This document shows, piece after piece, positions 16,978 to 25,925 of a stretch of 35,872 nt of DNA. The notes under the pieces are model-generated. The model did no database searches. It saw only the letters and a list, made by a program, of their open reading frames with translations, and was not told where the DNA came from. This stretch comes from Eubacterium sp. (GTDB lineage Bacteria; Bacillota; Clostridia; Eubacteriales; Eubacteriaceae): assembly GCA_030524435.1 (NCBI GenBank), contig JAUNGS010000019.1:1-35872 (forward strand). The letters run 5' to 3'. The translations under genes and the position numbers were made by a program. How positions within the stretch are numbered: the first letter of the stretch is position 1; every line of letters begins with the position of its first letter.

Positions 16978-17104
16978 CTTAAGTCACCTGTTTCCTTTCT
17001 TTTAACTGATCTTAGTATACGCTAAATTTATATCTTCCCTATATCAATTCAGTTAATTTTTCATAAAAACAGGTAACAATTTATGGATGATTTGTAACTT
17101 TTGG

Positions 17105-19492
17105 TTACATCTCCTCGAAGATCCCCTGGGCAATGCTGACCCCGGCCTTGGCGTCCTTGCCGTAGAAATCTGCGCCGATGGATTTTGCGTACTCGGGATT
17201 TAAAACCGCGCCCCCCACCATCACGGCGACGCCGGGGCACTGGCTGTGGATGCTTTCCACCGCCGTCGCCATGTTTTTGACGGTGGTGGTCATCAGAGCG
17301 CTGAGGCCCACCAGACGAATCCCCTCGGCCTTCACCGTCTCGACGATGGTTTCCTCGGGCACATCCTTGCCCAAGTCCAAAATTTCGTAGCCGTAATTTT
17401 CCAGAATCACCTTCAGGATATTTTTACCGATGTCGTGGACATCCCCGGCCACGGTGGCCAGGATAATTCTGCCCTTGACGATGGGCTCCTGATCTCCGAG
17501 GCTGGCCTTGATGACCTCAAAGGCTGCCTGAACCGTCTCCGCCGCAAAGATTAAATTGGGGAGGAAGGCCTCGCCGGTTTCAAATTGTTCCCCCACCACA
17601 TCCAGACCGGGAATCAAAAACTGATCGACGATCTCCAGGGGAGACAGGGTTTTGAGCAGGGTCTTGGTGGCTTCCACCGCCTCATCCTCCATACCTTCCA
17701 CCACCATGGTTTTAAGATCCGGCAGAGCGGCTTCTGAAACGCCGTCTTTTGCTTTTTTATCGGCTTCTCCCTGGGCAGAGGCGTAGGCCGCCACGTAATC
17801 CCTGCAGCTGTCGTCGTAGCTCCACAGTGCCCTGAAGGCGGCGATGGCGTCCATCATCTCCTGATCTCCAGGATTCATGATGGGGGTGTTGAGGCCCGCC
17901 GTCAGCGCCGCCGTCAGGAAGGTTCTGTTCATCAGAGGTCGGTTGGGCAGCCCGAAGGAAATATTGCTGACCCCCAGCACCGTGGGCACTCCAAGATGAT
18001 CACGGATCATCGTCAGGGCGTCAATGGTTTCAGTGACGGCCTGCTGCTGAGCCGAGGCCGTCAGCACCAGGCAGTCCAGCAGCATGTTCTTTTTGGGAAT
18101 GCCGTAATCCCCGGCGGCTTCCACAATGCGGCGGCCGATCTCAAAGCGCTTTTGGGCCTTTTCGGGGATACCGCCATCGTCCATGGTCAGCCCCAGAAGG
18201 CAAGCGCCGTACTTCTTGGCAATGGGGAAAATTCGCTCCATGGCCGAGGCCTCGCCGTTGACGGAATTGATGATGGGCTTTCCGTTGTAGGTTCGAAGCA
18301 CCGCCTCCAGCACCTCGGGGTCGGAGCTGTCAATCTGCAGGGGAATGTCCACAGCCTGGCTCACCGCCTCCACGGCCCGGCACATCATGGCCTTTTCGTC
18401 GATGTCCGGCAGCCCCAGGTTGATGTCTAAAATATGGGCTCCCTGATTTTTCTGGGCGATGGCCAGCTGCTTGACCAAAGCGATGTCCCCCGCCCTGAGG
18501 GCTTGTTTCAGCGCCTCGTTGGTGGTGGGGTTGATGGACTCCCCGATGACCCGGACATCCTGACCCAAAACCAAGGTTCTGGTGGCCGTGGCCACGGTGG
18601 TAAAGGACCGTTCCGGGATCTCCGGCGCCTCAGGCAGGGGAAGCCCCCTGGTGGCCGCCGCCATTTTCTGGATATGCGCCGGGGTGGTGCCGCAGCAGCC
18701 CCCCAGAAGTCTGACGCCCTTCTTGGCCATTTCGACCATGTAATCGGCAAAGGTGTCGGCGTCGATATCGTAATAGGTGACACCGTCCTTGACCCGGGGG
18801 ATCCCGGCGTTGGGCTGGACGATCATCGGCAGCGCCGTCCACTTTAGCATTTCATCCACAATGGGCATCATCCTATCCGGCCCGGTGGAGCAGTTGATGC
18901 CCAGGGCATCCACCCCCAGGGCGTCGAGGATGGCGACGACGGTGGCGGGGTCTGAGCCCGTCAGGGTACGCCCGTTGTCCTCGAAGGTCATGGAGACCAC
19001 CACCGGCAGGCTGGTGTTTTCCTTGGCCGCCAGCACCGCCGCCTTGGTCTCGTAAATATCCGTCATGGTCTCGATGAGAATAAGGTCTGCCCCCGCCTGC
19101 TCACCCAGAACCATGAGTTCCTTGAAATAGCCGTAGGCCTCCTCAAAGGACACCTCCCCCAGGGCGCCGATGAGGGCGCCGATGGTCGATAAATCCAGGG
19201 CGACGTAGCGAGCCCCGGCGGCCCTGGCGTTGTCCACCGCCGCCTGAACCACCGCTGCCTGGGTGTAGCCGGATTCTGCCAGCTTGTGGCTGAAGGCGCC
19301 GAAGGTGTTGGTGCTGATGACGTCGGCACCGGCCTCGACGTATTCCCGGTGGATCGCCTGCATTTTTTCTGGCTCGGTGATACTCAAAATTTCCGGAAAG
19401 GGCCCGATTTCCTTAAAGCGCGCCTGCATCAGGCTGCCCAGAGCCCCGTCAAAGTACAATCGTCCTTGCTTCAATGCTTCTGTAAATTTCAT
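17105..19492 (-). CDS. metH: Cobalamin-dependent methionine synthase lacking the reactivation domain
   Basis: Methylates homocysteine to methionine using methyl-tetrahydrofolate through B12. Domains in order: homocysteine-binding barrel (1-290) with zinc ligands Cys201, Cys266 and Cys267 in GGCCGTTPAH; pterin-binding barrel from about 315 (VIGESINPTTNEALK); B12 cap (from about 590); and B12 domain with the lower-ligand motif DVHDIGKN (His686). The 795 residues end there, so the SAM-binding reactivation domain of E. coli MetH is missing, as in other anaerobes; a separate activator must exist elsewhere. It follows the homocysteine-synthesis genes by 12 bases, within the SAM-controlled operon. 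Confidence 0.95.
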   Translation of the reverse strand: MKFTEALKQGRLYFDGALGSLMQARFKEIGPFPEILSITEPEKMQAIHREYVEAGADVISTNTFGAFSHKLAESGYTQAAVVQAAVDNARAAGARYVALDLSTIGALIGALGEVSFEEAYGYFKELMVLGEQAGADLILIETMTDIYETKAAVLAAKENTSLPVVVSMTFEDNGRTLTGSDPATVVAILDALGVDALGINCSTGPDRMMPIVDEMLKWTALPMIVQPNAGIPRVKDGVTYYDIDADTFADYMVEMAKKGVRLLGGCCGTTPAHIQKMAAATRGLPLPEAPEIPERSFTTVATATRTLVLGQDVRVIGESINPTTNEALKQALRAGDIALVKQLAIAQKNQGAHILDINLGLPDIDEKAMMCRAVEAVSQAVDIPLQIDSSDPEVLEAVLRTYNGKPIINSVNGEASAMERIFPIAKKYGACLLGLTMDDGGIPEKAQKRFEIGRRIVEAAGDYGIPKKNMLLDCLVLTASAQQQAVTETIDALTMIRDHLGVPTVLGVSNISFGLPNRPLMNRTFLTAALTAGLNTPIMNPGDQEMMDAIAAFRALWSYDDSCRDYVAAYASAQGEADKKAKDGVSEAALPDLKTMVVEGMEDEAVEATKTLLKTLSPLEIVDQFLIPGLDVVGEQFETGEAFLPNLIFAAETVQAAFEVIKASLGDQEPIVKGRIILATVAGDVHDIGKNILKVILENYGYEILDLGKDVPEETIVETVKAEGIRLVGLSALMTTTVKNMATAVESIHSQCPGVAVMVGGAVLNPEYAKSIGADFYGKDAKAGVSIAQGIFEEM

Positions 19493-19504
19493 TGTTCTTC
19501 TCCT

Positions 19505-20233
19505 CTAATCCAAAACGACGGCGCCCCAGGCGCCCAGTTGTCCGTCGGCGATGACCAGCGCTCCCAAAACCCCGGGCACCGTCTGTACCCAGTTTAGCGC
19601 CGCCTGTATATCCTCAGCCCTTTTTACCCGGTTGCCCAGGGCCGTGGCCGCCGCATCCGCCAGGTACACGTCCTCGCTGATGACCGTGGCGGCGTCCGCC
19701 CGGCCAAAACTTAAGGAGTGGCCCATAATCCCCGAGGAGGTGCAGATGCCCAGGGGCTTCTCTGAGGCTTCTATCAGCAGGTGCAGTCCTTCAAAGGGGG
19801 AATGGCCCGTCTCCACCGCCACCCTTCGGGGACGGCGCGTCTTAATGAACAGATCTCCCCCGTTTTCCAAAATATACTCGGGGCAGCCGCCAAGAATATT
19901 GTGCCCCACCTGGTGGGACACGGCGCCGGCCACGGCGGCCATGGGGCCAACCCCCGCCAGAGACGCCGCGGCCTTCATGGCGGCAATCAACCCGGGATCC
20001 TCTGCCCTGGCTGCCAGGGGCACCAAGCTTTCAAAAAATCCAGGCTGGGCCTTTTCGTAATCCACAAGGATCTGCCTAACCCTGTGAATTTCTTTGACCA
20101 CAGCGGCTTTTAGGTTCTCGGAAAAGCTTGATTCAGACACCGCCACAAAGAGGTCGGTCTCGTATTCCACAAGCCTGAAGGCCGCCATGTCCTCGGGCTG
20201 CATCCACTGCCTGTAATAGCGTTTTTCGTACAT
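19505..20233 (-). CDS. COG2122/UPF0280 ApbE-like protein of anaerobic homocysteine synthesis
   Basis: A 242-residue protein of the UPF0280 family, distantly related to ApbE. Typical pieces are AGVGPMAAVAGAVSHQVG near residues 93-110, ILENGGDLFIKT, GICTSSGIMGHSLSFGRADAATV, and ADAAATALGN. Genetic work in methanogens linked COG2122 together with COG1900 and a NIL-ferredoxin to reductive conversion of aspartate semialdehyde to homocysteine; the reaction of this component is unsettled. The ATG overlaps the ferredoxin stop as TAATG, so translation is coupled. The frame continues upstream to 20323, but inside the ferredoxin gene and without a ribosome site. Confidence 0.85.
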   Translation of the reverse strand: MYEKRYYRQWMQPEDMAAFRLVEYETDLFVAVSESSFSENLKAAVVKEIHRVRQILVDYEKAQPGFFESLVPLAARAEDPGLIAAMKAAASLAGVGPMAAVAGAVSHQVGHNILGGCPEYILENGGDLFIKTRRPRRVAVETGHSPFEGLHLLIEASEKPLGICTSSGIMGHSLSFGRADAATVISEDVYLADAAATALGNRVKRAEDIQAALNWVQTVPGVLGALVIADGQLGAWGAVVLD

Positions 20234-20634
20234 TAAACCAAAGTGGTGATGGCCCTGACCGGGCAGGCCTTGATGCAGAGGGTGCACTCTAAACACTTGT
20301 CCGGATGGTAGGCCAGCTGCCACTGATCATCCATTTCCAGAGCCCCCACGATGCAGGCCGCCGTACAGGCCCCGCAGGCCACACATTTGTCCCGGTTCAC
20401 ATCCACCACGGAGATGACCTCCCTGACGTCAAGGCCGTTGTCCCTTAAAAAGGCCGTGCCCTGATCCAGGTGATCCTCGGTGCCCGAGAGCTCCACCAGA
20501 AGGGTGCCCTTGACATCCTCGTTCACAAAGCCCTTGAGGATATTCATCTCTAAATCGAATTTTCGGATGAGCTGGCTGGCCAGGGGCTTGCCTGTGGTTT
20601 CCTTCGGAAAATTTAAAATCATTTTTCTGTTCAT
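20233..20634 (-). CDS. NIL-domain ferredoxin with two [4Fe-4S] clusters
   Basis: A 133-residue protein. Residues 1-78 form a NIL domain, the ligand-binding fold also found in methionine-import ATPases. Two four-cysteine motifs follow: Cys84, 87, 90, 94 and Cys114, 117, 120, 124, each expected to hold a [4Fe-4S] cluster. In methanogens this protein partners COG1900 in homocysteine formation, probably supplying electrons for the reductive sulfur transfer. Start and stop both overlap neighbours as TAATG, indicating strict co-translation with COG1900 and COG2122. Confidence 0.93.
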   Translation of the reverse strand: MNRKMILNFPKETTGKPLASQLIRKFDLEMNILKGFVNEDVKGTLLVELSGTEDHLDQGTAFLRDNGLDVREVISVVDVNRDKCVACGACTAACIVGALEMDDQWQLAYHPDKCLECTLCIKACPVRAITTLV

Positions 20635-21794
20635 TATTTATTTCTCCTTTCCCGAATTTTTAAAGACTTGAGGGTGTTATTCCGGGGGAAGAGCTGGATG
20701 GGCTCCTGGATGAAGAATTCTCCCTTTTTCATCCAATCTCCCAGAACCTCGGCGATTTCCCGGGCTCTGTCTAAGCTGGACAAAGGTGAGGTGCGAATGG
20801 TTTTGCCCTCCACCTCCACCGAGCCGCTTCTGAGCTCGGCGTAGCTGACCTGCTTCAGGGCCGGGTGGTCGGAGTCACTGTAGTCGATGAGGTTGGTGTG
20901 CAGCTCTGCATTGGTCACCGAGACAAAGCGCATCATCTCTTCGTCCAAAATTGGGATGGGGATCCCGATGCCCACGAACATGGACACGCCGTAGCGCTCA
21001 AAAACTGCTGGCTGGATATAGCGGGTATCCATCCCCCTGAGATCTCCCGCCACGGCCAGGGTACCGGCGCCCCCCAGGGGATAGCCCCTGTCGTCTCTGG
21101 CACAGCCGGAATTGAACTGGGTGCCCTGCCAGGTGACGTAGCCCTGGTTCCCGGCTAAAAAGATGCGGGTGCCCATGCCGATGGTTCGGTACAGGGGATC
21201 GTTGAGCAGGGGGCTCAGCTCCCCGGAGGTGCTGTAGGTGATATTGCCCATGTTGGGGTGCAGAATGCCCATGTAGGTGTAAATCCTCTTTTTAGAGGTG
21301 TTGATGGCGGCATTGTAGTTCTGATAACAATTCCTGGGGTTGTAGAGGTAGGCCTCGTTGATGTCCTCTAAGGAAATCCAGGTGTCGATTTCCTTTCTGG
21401 GGTAGCAGTCCGTCCCCGGCGAGGTGGCGTGGAGATGAACGTCCTTGCCGTCGATGAGGTCGCAGATCACATGGGCCCCGCCATACTCTGTGCCCCGGTC
21501 TGTGGAGGTCTGGGTGGCGCCGATGTAGGTATCCACCGCCGCCAGCCCGCCGTAGCCCTCGACGTTGTTGAGCTCAATCTCCGTCATGCGGATGGGCGGG
21601 TTGGCGTGGCCGAGATTTAAAAATGCGCCGGAGGAGCACATGGGGCCGAAGGTCGCCGTGGTGACCACATCCACGACCTCCGCCGCCTCCTTGACGCCCC
21701 GTTTCTTGACGATGTCTGTGACCTCCTCGGCCGACACGATCACCGCCTCTCCCCGGGCAATCTTTTCATTGATTTCCTGATAGGTTTTTGACAT
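20634..21794 (-). CDS. COG1900 (DUF39) homocysteine biosynthesis protein
   Basis: A 386-residue enzyme of the DUF39/COG1900 family, shown genetically in methanogens to be needed for making homocysteine from aspartate semialdehyde and sulfide instead of the acyl-homoserine route. Two conserved cysteines fall at Cys53 (FGPMCSSGAFLN) and Cys130 (SPGTDCYPRK), where the family's important cysteines lie. No CBS domains are fused at the C terminus. The frame is open to 21926, but this would run back through the riboswitch terminator; AGGAGG precedes the ATG at 21794. It is the first gene of the SAM-controlled operon. Confidence 0.92.
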   Translation of the reverse strand: MSKTYQEINEKIARGEAVIVSAEEVTDIVKKRGVKEAAEVVDVVTTATFGPMCSSGAFLNLGHANPPIRMTEIELNNVEGYGGLAAVDTYIGATQTSTDRGTEYGGAHVICDLIDGKDVHLHATSPGTDCYPRKEIDTWISLEDINEAYLYNPRNCYQNYNAAINTSKKRIYTYMGILHPNMGNITYSTSGELSPLLNDPLYRTIGMGTRIFLAGNQGYVTWQGTQFNSGCARDDRGYPLGGAGTLAVAGDLRGMDTRYIQPAVFERYGVSMFVGIGIPIPILDEEMMRFVSVTNAELHTNLIDYSDSDHPALKQVSYAELRSGSVEVEGKTIRTSPLSSLDRAREIAEVLGDWMKKGEFFIQEPIQLFPRNNTLKSLKIRERRNK

Positions 21795-21907
21795 GATTCT
21801 CCCTCCTGTAAATAGGTTTGCCAGAACCCGAGGGCCTGGCAGCGCTTCCTTATCTGGGTTTTGAAGCCCAAGGGCGGGGCACCTCTCCAGGATCCCCGCG
21901 GCTTCAT

Positions 21908-22050
21908 AAAAAAGGCTCATTTCCATTGAGAAAATGAGCCTGAATAATTATCTTCCATTTCACAAACAGAAATGCTGGAATTAGCACCACACTGACGCAG
22001 GTTGCCGGGTTTCATCGGGCCAGTTCCCTTAACCACTCTCGATAATGAAG
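21908..22050 (-). promoter_or_regulatory. SAM-I (S-box) riboswitch with terminator
   Basis: The minus strand carries the S-box core: P1 arm ATTATC (22041-22046) with its partner GATAAT (21947-21952), CGAGAGTGGTTAAGGGAACTG, then GGCCCGATGAAACCCGGCAA, all close to the Rfam consensus. A terminator follows: GGCTCATTTTC…GAAATGAGCC (21914-21940) with six T residues (21908-21913). The 3' side of P1 continues into the terminator's 5' arm, so SAM binding should favour termination and low SAM allow readthrough into homocysteine synthesis and metH. Confidence 0.95.
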
Positions 22051-22068
22051 CTATTCAATTTGTGACTT

Positions 22069-22097
22069 AGTATAGCAAAAAACGCCGTGGTTTGCAA
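22069..22097 (-). promoter_or_regulatory. Promoter of the SAM-controlled methionine operon
   Basis: On the minus strand TTGCAA (22092-22097) and TATACT (22069-22074) are 17 bases apart, with TGC just before the -10 (extended -10). Transcription would start some 15 bases before the S-box. Confidence 0.7.
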
Positions 22098-22117
22098 GTT
22101 TTCTTTTGTGTACAGAC

Positions 22118-23213
22118 CTAATTGGCGTTGGCCTGGAGATAGGCGTTCATGAAGACATCCAGATCGCCGTCCATGACGGACTGGATATTACCCACCTCGA
22201 CGCCGGTTCTGTGATCCTTCACCAGGTTGTAGGGGTGGAAGACGTAGGAGCGAATCTGGGAGCCCCAGGCGATCTGGCTGTAGTCCCCCTTGATGTCGTC
22301 GATTTTCTCCTTCTGCTCCTGCTCCAGAATCTCAACCAGCTTACCCTTGAGCATGTTCATGGCCACCTCGCGGTTCTGATGCTGGGACCGCTCGTTCTGG
22401 CACTGCACCACGACCCCGGTGGGGATATGGGTGATGCGGATGGCCGAGGAGGTCTTGTTGACGTGCTGGCCGCCGGCGCCGCTGGCCCTGTAGGTGTCCA
22501 CCCGCAGGTCGTCGGGGTTGATTTCCAGCTCGACGCTGTCGTCCACCTCGGGGATGACGTCTAAGGACGCAAAGGAGGTGTGACGTCTGCCCGAGGAGTC
22601 AAAGGGCGAGATTCTGACGAGGCGGTGTACCCCGCGCTCGCTCTTTAGGTAGCCATAGGCGTTGATGCCCTCGATGAGGAGGGTGGCGCTTTTGATGCCC
22701 GCCACATCCCCGGGCTGGAGATCCAGGGTTTTGACCTTGTAGCCCTTCTGCTCTGCCCACCGGGTGTACATCCGAAGCAGCATCTCCGCCCAGTCCTGGG
22801 ATTCGGTGCCGCCGGCCCCGGGGTGCAGGGAGATGATGGCGTTGTTGCTGTCGTACTCCCCGGAGAGCAGGGTGTCGAGCTTAAATTTGTTGAGCCCCTT
22901 TTCCAGGGCGTCGATGGCGCCGGGAAGCTCCTCGACATCCTCGCCGTCGTCGATCAGCTCAAACATCAGCTGAATGTCCTCGAGGTCGTCCTTGAGGCCG
23001 TCGTAGGTCTGCTTTTTCTGCCGCAGAATTTTTAGTTCCTTCAATACCTTCTGGGCGCTCTGCTGATCGCTCCAGAATTCGGGGGCTTCGGTTTTGGCGT
23101 TTAGCCCTTCAATTTCCTCTGTGATTTTTGGTAAGTCAAAGTGAATCACCCAAATCCAGAAGTGCCTTTTCCATCTCTGCGACCCGCTGTCTCGCTTCGT
23201 AGAGATCGATCAT
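22118..23213 (-). CDS. prfB: Peptide chain release factor 2, with programmed +1 frameshift
   Basis: Recognises UGA and UAA stop codons. Translation starts at the ATG at 23213 and reads 25 codons to an in-frame UGA (23136-23138) in the classic context CUU UGA C. A +1 slip there continues as GAC TTA CCA, giving 364 residues. GGGTGA lies a few bases upstream as a slip-promoting Shine-Dalgarno-like site. The rest has the anticodon-mimic SPF ([15 protein letters not shown]) and the catalytic GGQ ([12 protein letters not shown]). The frameshift is the known autoregulation of RF2. A start at GTG 23149 in the main frame, as a naive reading suggests, would lose the N terminus. It follows secA by 42 bases. 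Confidence 0.95.
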
Positions 23214-23255
23214 TCTATCACATCCTTTTATCTTTTTTATGGGTGCCGGGCAGGC

Positions 23256-25763
23256 TTACTTGTTCATGCCGCAGCATTTTTTGTATTTTTTGCCGCTGCC
23301 GCAGGGACAGGGATCGTTGCGGCCCACCTTTTCGTGGGAAACCGCCTGGGCAGGCTTGCCCTCAATTTCGTTCTGATTGGTGCGCAGATCCTGGGTGTCC
23401 ACGCTCTGGCGGGGCTGGGGCACCGCCTTGATGCTCAGGTTGTAGAGGTACTTGACGGTGTCCTCCTGGATTCTCAAGATCATGTCCTCAAACATGGCGA
23501 AGCCTTCCTTGGTGTACTCCTTGACGGGGTCGTTCTGGCCGTAGGCCCTGAGGCCGATCCCCTGCTTGAGCTGTTCCATGTTGTCGATGTGCTCCATCCA
23601 GGCGGCATCGACGCTTCGCAGAAGAATGCTGCGCTCGAGGTTCTGCATGTTTTCATCCCCCAGCAAAGCTTCTTTTTCGGCGTAGTTCTGACGGCAGTGC
23701 TCCAGGATAACCTCCTTGAGGTCCTCGGGAGATTCGGGCTGTTGAGGCAGCACCAGGGGATTGTTTTCCGAGGCAAAGGTGTTTTTAAAGTATTTTTCCA
23801 AGCCCGCAAGATCCCACTCGGTGTAGTCGGAGCCGCCGGCGGTGTACATATCCACGTAGCTGCCCACCATATCCTCGGTCATCTTCCAGATCTGCTCGTG
23901 CATGTTCTTGCCGTCGATGACCTGCTGGCGCTGATCGTAGATGATCTCACGCTGGCGGTTCATGACGTTGTCGTACTGGAGGACGTTTTTACGGATATCG
24001 AAGTTTCTGGCTTCAACGCTCTTCTGGGAGCGCTCGATGCCCTTGGTGAGCATTTTGTTTTCGATGGGGGTGTCCTCGTCGAGGCCCAGGGTTTCCACCA
24101 TGCCCTGGATTTTTTCGGAGCCGAAGATCCGCATCAGGTCGTCCTCTAAAGATACGAAGAACTGGGAGGAACCCGGGTCCCCCTGACGGCCTGAACGGCC
24201 TCGGAGCTGGTTGTCGATACGACGGCTCTCGTGGCGTTCCGTGCCGATGATGTGCAGACCGCCCAGCTCCTTGACGCCCTCGCCGAGGATGATGTCGGTC
24301 CCACGGCCGGCCATATTGGTGGAGATGGTGACGGCGTTCATCTGACCGGCGTTGGCCACGATTTCCGCTTCCTTTTCCAGATGCTTGGCGTTGAGGACGT
24401 TGTGGGCGATGCCCTCCCGCTTGAGGTATTTGCTCAATTCCTCGGATTTTTCGATGGAGATGGTACCGATGAGCAGGGGCTGTCCCGTGGCGTGACGGCG
24501 CTTAACCTCCTGGGTGACGGCCCTGAACTTGCCCTTTTCCGACTTGTAGACCAGGTCGTTTAAATCCTTTCGGATGGTGGGCTTGTTGGTGGGGATGGTG
24601 ACGACGTTGAGGTTGTAGATGGTGTTAAATTCTTCCTCCTCGGTTTTCGCCGTACCGGTCATCCCCGACAGCTTGTTGAACATGCGGAAATAGTTCTGGA
24701 AGGTGACGGTGGCCAGGGTCTTGGACTCTCGGTTGACCTTGACGTGCTCCTTGGCCTCGATGGCCTGGTGCAGACCGTTGGAGTAGCGTCTCCCCGGCAT
24801 CAGACGGCCGGTGAACTCGTCGACAATGATGACCTCGCCGTCCTTGACGACGTAATCCCGCTCGTTGGCCATCAGAACATTGGCGTGGAGGGCCTGGTTG
24901 ATATTGTGGGAGACCTCCATGTTTTCCATGTCCGCCAGGTTGTCGAGGCTGAAATAGCGCTCGGCCTTGGCGATCCCAGTTTCGGTGAGCATGACGCTCT
25001 TGGCCTTTTCGTCCTTGTCGTAATCCTCGGGCTTGAGGCTCTTGACGAAAGCGTCGGCCACCTTGTAGAGCTGGGTGCTCTTGTCGCCGCTGCCGGAGAT
25101 AATCAAAGGCGTTCTGGCCTCGTCGATGAGCACCGAGTCGACCTCATCGATGATGGCGTAGTTCAGCATCCGCTGAACCTGCTGGGATTTCTGTCCGGCC
25201 ATATTGTCCCTGAGGTAGTCGAAGCCAAACTCGTTGTTGGTGCCGTAGGTAATGTCGGCGTTGTAGGCCTCGATTTTTTCTTCGAAGGAGAGGCCGTGGA
25301 CCACCAGACCTACCTTCAGGCCCAGGTATTCGTGAACCTTGCCCATCCACTCGCTGTCTCGCTTGGCCAGGTAGTCGTTGACGGTGACGATGAAAACACC
25401 GTTGCCCTCTAAGGCATTTAAGTAGGCCGGCAGGGTGGAAACCAGGGTCTTACCTTCACCGGTGCGCATTTCGGCGATATTGCCGTCGTGGAGGACCATC
25501 CCCCCCATGAGCTGCACCGGGAAGTGCTTCATGCCAATGGCCCGCCAGGCGGCCTCCCTGACGACGGCAAAGGCTTCCACCAGCAGATCGTCCAGGGTTT
25601 CCCCCTTGGCAAGGCGTTCCTTGAAAATCAATGTCTGTCCCCGAAGCTCTTCCTCGGACATGGCCGCATACTTGCTTTCTAGGGCAAGGATGGCGTTGAC
25701 CTTTTTTTGAAGCTTCTTTATCTCTTTTTTATTAACGTCAAATAGACTGTCTAAAAAACCCAA
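23256..25763 (-). CDS. secA: Protein translocase ATPase SecA
   Basis: Motor that drives preproteins through SecYEG. The Walker A is MRTGEGKT near residues 99-106. The [19 protein letters not shown] segment, the second RecA domain with GTDIILG, and [15 protein letters not shown] are typical. The C terminus ends with the zinc-binding, SecB/ribosome-interacting motif [14 protein letters not shown]. At 835 residues it is the house-keeping SecA1. The start codon is TTG at 25763: AAGGAG lies seven bases upstream and no ATG fits. prfB follows, a common pair in Firmicutes. Confidence 0.96.
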   Translation of the reverse strand: MGFLDSLFDVNKKEIKKLQKKVNAILALESKYAAMSEEELRGQTLIFKERLAKGETLDDLLVEAFAVVREAAWRAIGMKHFPVQLMGGMVLHDGNIAEMRTGEGKTLVSTLPAYLNALEGNGVFIVTVNDYLAKRDSEWMGKVHEYLGLKVGLVVHGLSFEEKIEAYNADITYGTNNEFGFDYLRDNMAGQKSQQVQRMLNYAIIDEVDSVLIDEARTPLIISGSGDKSTQLYKVADAFVKSLKPEDYDKDEKAKSVMLTETGIAKAERYFSLDNLADMENMEVSHNINQALHANVLMANERDYVVKDGEVIIVDEFTGRLMPGRRYSNGLHQAIEAKEHVKVNRESKTLATVTFQNYFRMFNKLSGMTGTAKTEEEEFNTIYNLNVVTIPTNKPTIRKDLNDLVYKSEKGKFRAVTQEVKRRHATGQPLLIGTISIEKSEELSKYLKREGIAHNVLNAKHLEKEAEIVANAGQMNAVTISTNMAGRGTDIILGEGVKELGGLHIIGTERHESRRIDNQLRGRSGRQGDPGSSQFFVSLEDDLMRIFGSEKIQGMVETLGLDEDTPIENKMLTKGIERSQKSVEARNFDIRKNVLQYDNVMNRQREIIYDQRQQVIDGKNMHEQIWKMTEDMVGSYVDMYTAGGSDYTEWDLAGLEKYFKNTFASENNPLVLPQQPESPEDLKEVILEHCRQNYAEKEALLGDENMQNLERSILLRSVDAAWMEHIDNMEQLKQGIGLRAYGQNDPVKEYTKEGFAMFEDMILRIQEDTVKYLYNLSIKAVPQPRQSVDTQDLRTNQNEIEGKPAQAVSHEKVGRNDPCPCGSGKKYKKCCGMNK

Positions 25764-25810
25764 TGTACTACTCCTTAATTTTTAGGTGCCCGCAGGCACG
25801 CTTGTATTTT

Positions 25811-25839
25811 AGTATATCATATCTTAACAATTATACCAA
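25811..25839 (-). promoter_or_regulatory. Promoter of secA-prfB
   Basis: On the minus strand TTGGTA (25834-25839), a 17-base spacer and TATACT (25811-25816), about 45 bases before the secA start. Confidence 0.55.
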
Positions 25840-25847
25840 AAAAAACT

Positions 25848-25885
25848 AAAAAAGGGATTAAATTTTTAAATTTAATCCCTTTTTA
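25848..25885. terminator. Terminator between the DUF5317 gene and secA
   Basis: A perfect inverted repeat of about 17 bases (AAAGGGATTAAATTT and its complement) with A- and T-runs on the outside, downstream of the DUF5317 gene. It could act in both directions. Confidence 0.75.
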
Positions 25886-25925
25886 ACATTGTTATTCTTT
25901 TTTAACACTTTTCTTTTTGCCGCTG

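Noticed and set aside
21795..21926. Longer start for the COG1900 protein
   Set aside because: It would begin inside the SAM riboswitch terminator and has no ribosome site; AGGAGG marks the ATG at 21794.
23136..23138. Stop codon in prfB as a pseudogene mutation
   Set aside because: The context CUU UGA C and the intact +1 frame are the known programmed frameshift of RF2.
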